Part shown: piece after piece, positions 5,813-7,359 of the stretch | How the letters are laid out: the number at the start of each line of letters is the position of its first letter | Position numbering within the stretch: the first letter of the stretch is position 1 | Source: Magnetovibrio sp. | Lineage (GTDB): Bacteria; Pseudomonadota; Alphaproteobacteria; Rhodospirillales; Magnetovibrionaceae | Length of the DNA: 7,359 nucleotides | Assembly: GCA_016763895.1 (NCBI GenBank) | Contig: JAESSV010000223.1 | Coordinates: 1-7,359 of the forward strand | Direction of reading: 5' to 3' | Notes under the pieces: model-generated | Databases searched by the model: none | Told to the model about the DNA's origin: nothing | What the model saw: the letters and a program-made list of their open reading frames with translations, nothing else | Made by a program: the position numbers and the translations under genes

Positions 5813-6111
5813 TTATCGTTTTTCCATCTTCTGAAAATCGCCATAGCCGTCCTCCCAAGGATTCACAACATTCAAATCTGGAAACTGAAAATCACGAGGA
5901 AATCAGATAGATTTGCGCGCGGTTCCGATAAATCTTGGAAATCTTCTTGAGACTAAACCACAACAGAGGGCTTGCCACGGACTGAAATTCCCCGTGGGCC
6001 TTGGCGGAGCGCGGGCCATGGATGTAATGTTAGAACCTGACCCCCAAGTGCTTCGGCAATTTTGCTTTCTTGTGAGTAATCTTCTAAAAGATTTTTTTTA
6101 GGCTCTAACAT
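5813..6111 (-). pseudogene. Decayed gene with MerR/excisionase-type helix-turn-helix
   Basis: An ATG at 6111 opens a 52-residue frame (to a TAG at 5955-5953). It includes DYSQESKIAEALGGQVLTLH (11-30), PWPALRQGP and ISVRGKP (42-48). This follows the layout of HTH_17/MerR-like DNA-binding domains of excisionases: an IAEALGV helix, a turn, a TL.RW recognition helix, then GP and a beta-wing ending G+.V. The expected continuation exists but in changing frames. LLWFSL is in a second frame from 5966, EDFQDLSEPRANLSDF is back in the first frame after the TAG, and DFQFPDLNVVNPWEDGYGDF then QKMEKR is in a third, ending at a TAA at 5815-5813. The recognition helix also departs from consensus (HPWP). It reads as a gene broken by several indels; a functional 52-residue protein is less likely. 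No good ribosome binding site precedes the ATG. Confidence 0.5.
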
Positions 6112-6156
6112 CAAACAACTTTAAGCTTTTTCAAATACTGTTGTCGTCTGCAGAGA

Positions 6157-6520
6157 ATGCAGTCACTCAGAAGCAAACATAAATTGCGGCATATACACTT
6201 CAGCTCAGCTTGGACATATTGTTTTCAACGGGCATTCGAATTTCAGAACGTTGCCCCATCCATATCCATGGTAAAGGCAACCGAGAACGCCGCGGCTAAA
6301 TCATTGACCCCACGACAAAATCGTTGGTCCGAAATTACACCACACAACAAGCACACCACACAACAAGCACAAAGCCTTATTCATCACCGGACAAGGCACA
6401 GCCATGACACCAGACGATACCCGCGGACGCCTTCACAAACTGGTTGAAAGCACAACAATCCGCCGCCACTCAGGGCAACCCAAAAGGGACCCTATTAAAA
6501 AAAGATACCCAAATATTTAA
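6157..6520 (+). pseudogene. Frameshifted remnant, possibly of a tyrosine recombinase
   Basis: One open frame runs from an ATG at 6157 into ...LTPRQNRWSEITPHNKH, where a perfect 16-bp tandem duplication (6337-6368) shifts the frame. Dropping one repeat copy joins it exactly to a second open frame, KALFITGQGTAMTPDDTRGR then LHKLVESTTIRRHSG, ending in a TAA at 6518-6520, for about 115 residues in all. The motif LFIT..G..MTPD..R.RLHKLVE resembles the stretch of XerC/D- and phage-type tyrosine recombinases just before the HxLRH box. That box and the catalytic Tyr are absent, so it would be an inactive fragment. No ribosome binding site is seen at 6157. The position, 486 bases after tRNA-Arg and next to an excisionase-like remnant, fits. 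The decayed-coding call is moderate and the recombinase identity is weak. Confidence 0.4.
6337..6371 (+). repeat. 16-bp perfect tandem duplication
   Basis: ACACCACACAACAAGC occurs at 6337-6352 and again at 6353-6368, followed by ACA of a third copy. Since 16 is not a multiple of 3, it shifts the reading frame of the surrounding remnant; one copy alone would keep one frame open across the junction. Confidence 0.9.
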
Positions 6521-6599
6521 TGCTTTTGGCAACCAGAAGGACAATTGCTAAATCGCAATATTAATTAATTCAACACGACTAGGAAAGTTTTTTGGCATC

Positions 6600-7359
6600 T
6601 TACAACTCAGGTGGAGGCAGGGCTCCTCTGGGTGTTCCGGGCGGGGATGTTAGGCGTTGCATGGATTGTGGCGTTTGGTTGCTTAGGCGCGCTTCGGTAT
6701 CGGTTGTTTCCACGTTCCAAGTCTCAAGCGTTGTCCCCAAGGCAAGGTCGAGGTTGGACAGTGAGGTCAGGTATCCCACGCGCGCAGAGACTTCATTTAA
6801 CTGAGCCGTTCGCAGGCTGTCTTGGTAGCTTAAGACTTGGAAGTTACTCGAGCGCCCAATGGCCAGTTTGTCGCGTTCCACCGACAATTGTTTTTCAGCC
6901 AAAACGGTGGCTTTTATGGCGAGTTGGAGTTGGCGGTAGTTCGCGTTTGCATCTCGTACGGAATCTTGCGTATCGATGCGCACGGTCTGTTTGACTTGGC
7001 CTAAATTAATTTCTGCCGTTTGCAAGGAACCTTGGGCGCTGATCACCTCTGCTTTGGGGGCCAGACTTGTAAACGGGATCACCAAAGCCACCCCAATGGA
7101 CATCGTGTGGCTATCCATGGGCACGCCTTTGATCGCGTCTTCAATTTTGCGGCGTGTATTGGTGCTGCCGGCCTTGCCCGTTAAATTCAAATCCCATTTC
7201 TTTCCGTCCTTGGCAACCACCAATGCGATCTTTGCCAAAGCGTAATTGATTTGAGCTTGGACCAGTTCAAGTCGATTGTTTTGCGCCAAATCCAAGGCAA
7301 GACCCAAAGGGATCTCAATCTGTTTAATATCGCCAAACGGGCTTGGCGTGAAATCGATG
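6600..7359 (-). CDS. TolC-type outer membrane efflux protein, C-terminal part (5' end outside the window)
   Basis: The frame is open from the window edge to the TAA at 6602-6600, giving about 252 residues without the N-terminus; a TTG at 7307 is inside the gene and not the start. The content fits the second OEP (outer membrane efflux protein) repeat of TolC-like trimeric channels. It has long heptad-like helices, LALDLAQNNRLELVQAQINY near the start and ATVLAEKQLSVERDKLAIGR further on, followed by the family-typical S.F.VLSYQDSLRTAQLNEV and the VGYLTSLSNLDLALGTTLE helix that ends the repeat. The TGKAGSTNTRR and GVALVIPFTSLAPKAEV segments fit the beta-barrel strands. The protein ends in a Pro-rich tail (TPRGALPPPEL). 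Such channels pair with periplasmic adaptor and inner-membrane pump proteins for export; those partners would lie to the right. Confidence 0.88.
   Translation of the reverse strand, partial: IDFTPSPFGDIKQIEIPLGLALDLAQNNRLELVQAQINYALAKIALVVAKDGKKWDLNLTGKAGSTNTRRKIEDAIKGVPMDSHTMSIGVALVIPFTSLAPKAEVISAQGSLQTAEINLGQVKQTVRIDTQDSVRDANANYRQLQLAIKATVLAEKQLSVERDKLAIGRSSNFQVLSYQDSLRTAQLNEVSARVGYLTSLSNLDLALGTTLETWNVETTDTEARLSNQTPQSMQRLTSPPGTPRGALPPPEL

Noticed and set aside
5645..5950. Plus-strand 101-codon frame starting inside tRNA-Arg
   Set aside because: It begins in the tRNA T-arm, runs through the hexanucleotide repeat and opposes the decayed helix-turn-helix frame; it has no ribosome binding site and no recognisable motif.
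6234..6251. TTCGAAT-containing stretch considered as a second copy of the tRNA-Arg 3' end (att site)
   Set aside because: Only the 7-base core matches; the flanking bases of the tRNA T-arm and acceptor stem are not repeated.
6550..6565. ATTGC/GCAAT inverted repeat downstream of the TolC-like gene
   Set aside because: Five pairs without a T-tract on the minus strand; too weak to call a terminator.

Overview
The window looks like the chromosome of an alphaproteobacterium, possibly of the Rhodospirillales type, though the order is only a guess. The evidence is an alphaproteobacterial-style S9 protein with an Ala-rich N-terminal extension, an NDUFS4-like complex I accessory subunit (a family shared by Alphaproteobacteria and mitochondria), and two tRNA genes with encoded CCA ends. 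Base composition is uneven. One 60-base sample inside rpsI is about 62% GC, while one inside the 3398-4384 gene is about 32% GC, which suggests that segment has a separate origin.

Layout, left to right. (1) A YbjQ/UPF0145-family gene (minus) and a major facilitator transporter (plus) diverge from a 73-bp intergenic space. (2) The rplM-rpsI ribosomal protein operon (L13, S9) has a strong sigma70-type promoter and a structured leader. The leader holds a terminator-like hairpin and a 9-codon upstream ORF whose stop overlaps the rplM start as ATGA. The operon ends in a textbook UUCG-loop terminator. (3) An AT-rich block of about 1.38 kb carries one conserved-looking gene of unknown function and a 5' region rich in inverted repeats. 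It is bracketed by a perfect 16-bp direct repeat made from the 3' half of the rpsI terminator, so it may be an insert that split a shared terminator. (4) A single-domain cyclic-nucleotide-binding protein (minus) converges on that block. (5) tRNA-Pro(TGG), the NDUFS4-like gene and tRNA-Arg(TCT) follow on the plus strand. (6) About 0.93 kb after tRNA-Arg has no intact gene, but it holds decayed coding sequence. A minus-strand remnant has a MerR/excisionase-type helix-turn-helix, and a plus-strand remnant is frame-shifted by a perfect 16-bp tandem duplication and may be a tyrosine recombinase. A tRNA 3' end next to such remnants suggests the scar of an old tRNA-integrated element. (7) The right edge is the C-terminal part of a TolC-type outer membrane efflux protein (minus), truncated by the window end.

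Most genes here are housekeeping genes (translation, respiration, efflux) and are not functionally linked beyond the rplM-rpsI operon. The points most worth a second look are the possibly mobile unknown-function islet at the rpsI terminator, the rplM leader, and the fossil element behind tRNA-Arg. I found no CRISPR array, intact transposase or intact phage gene.
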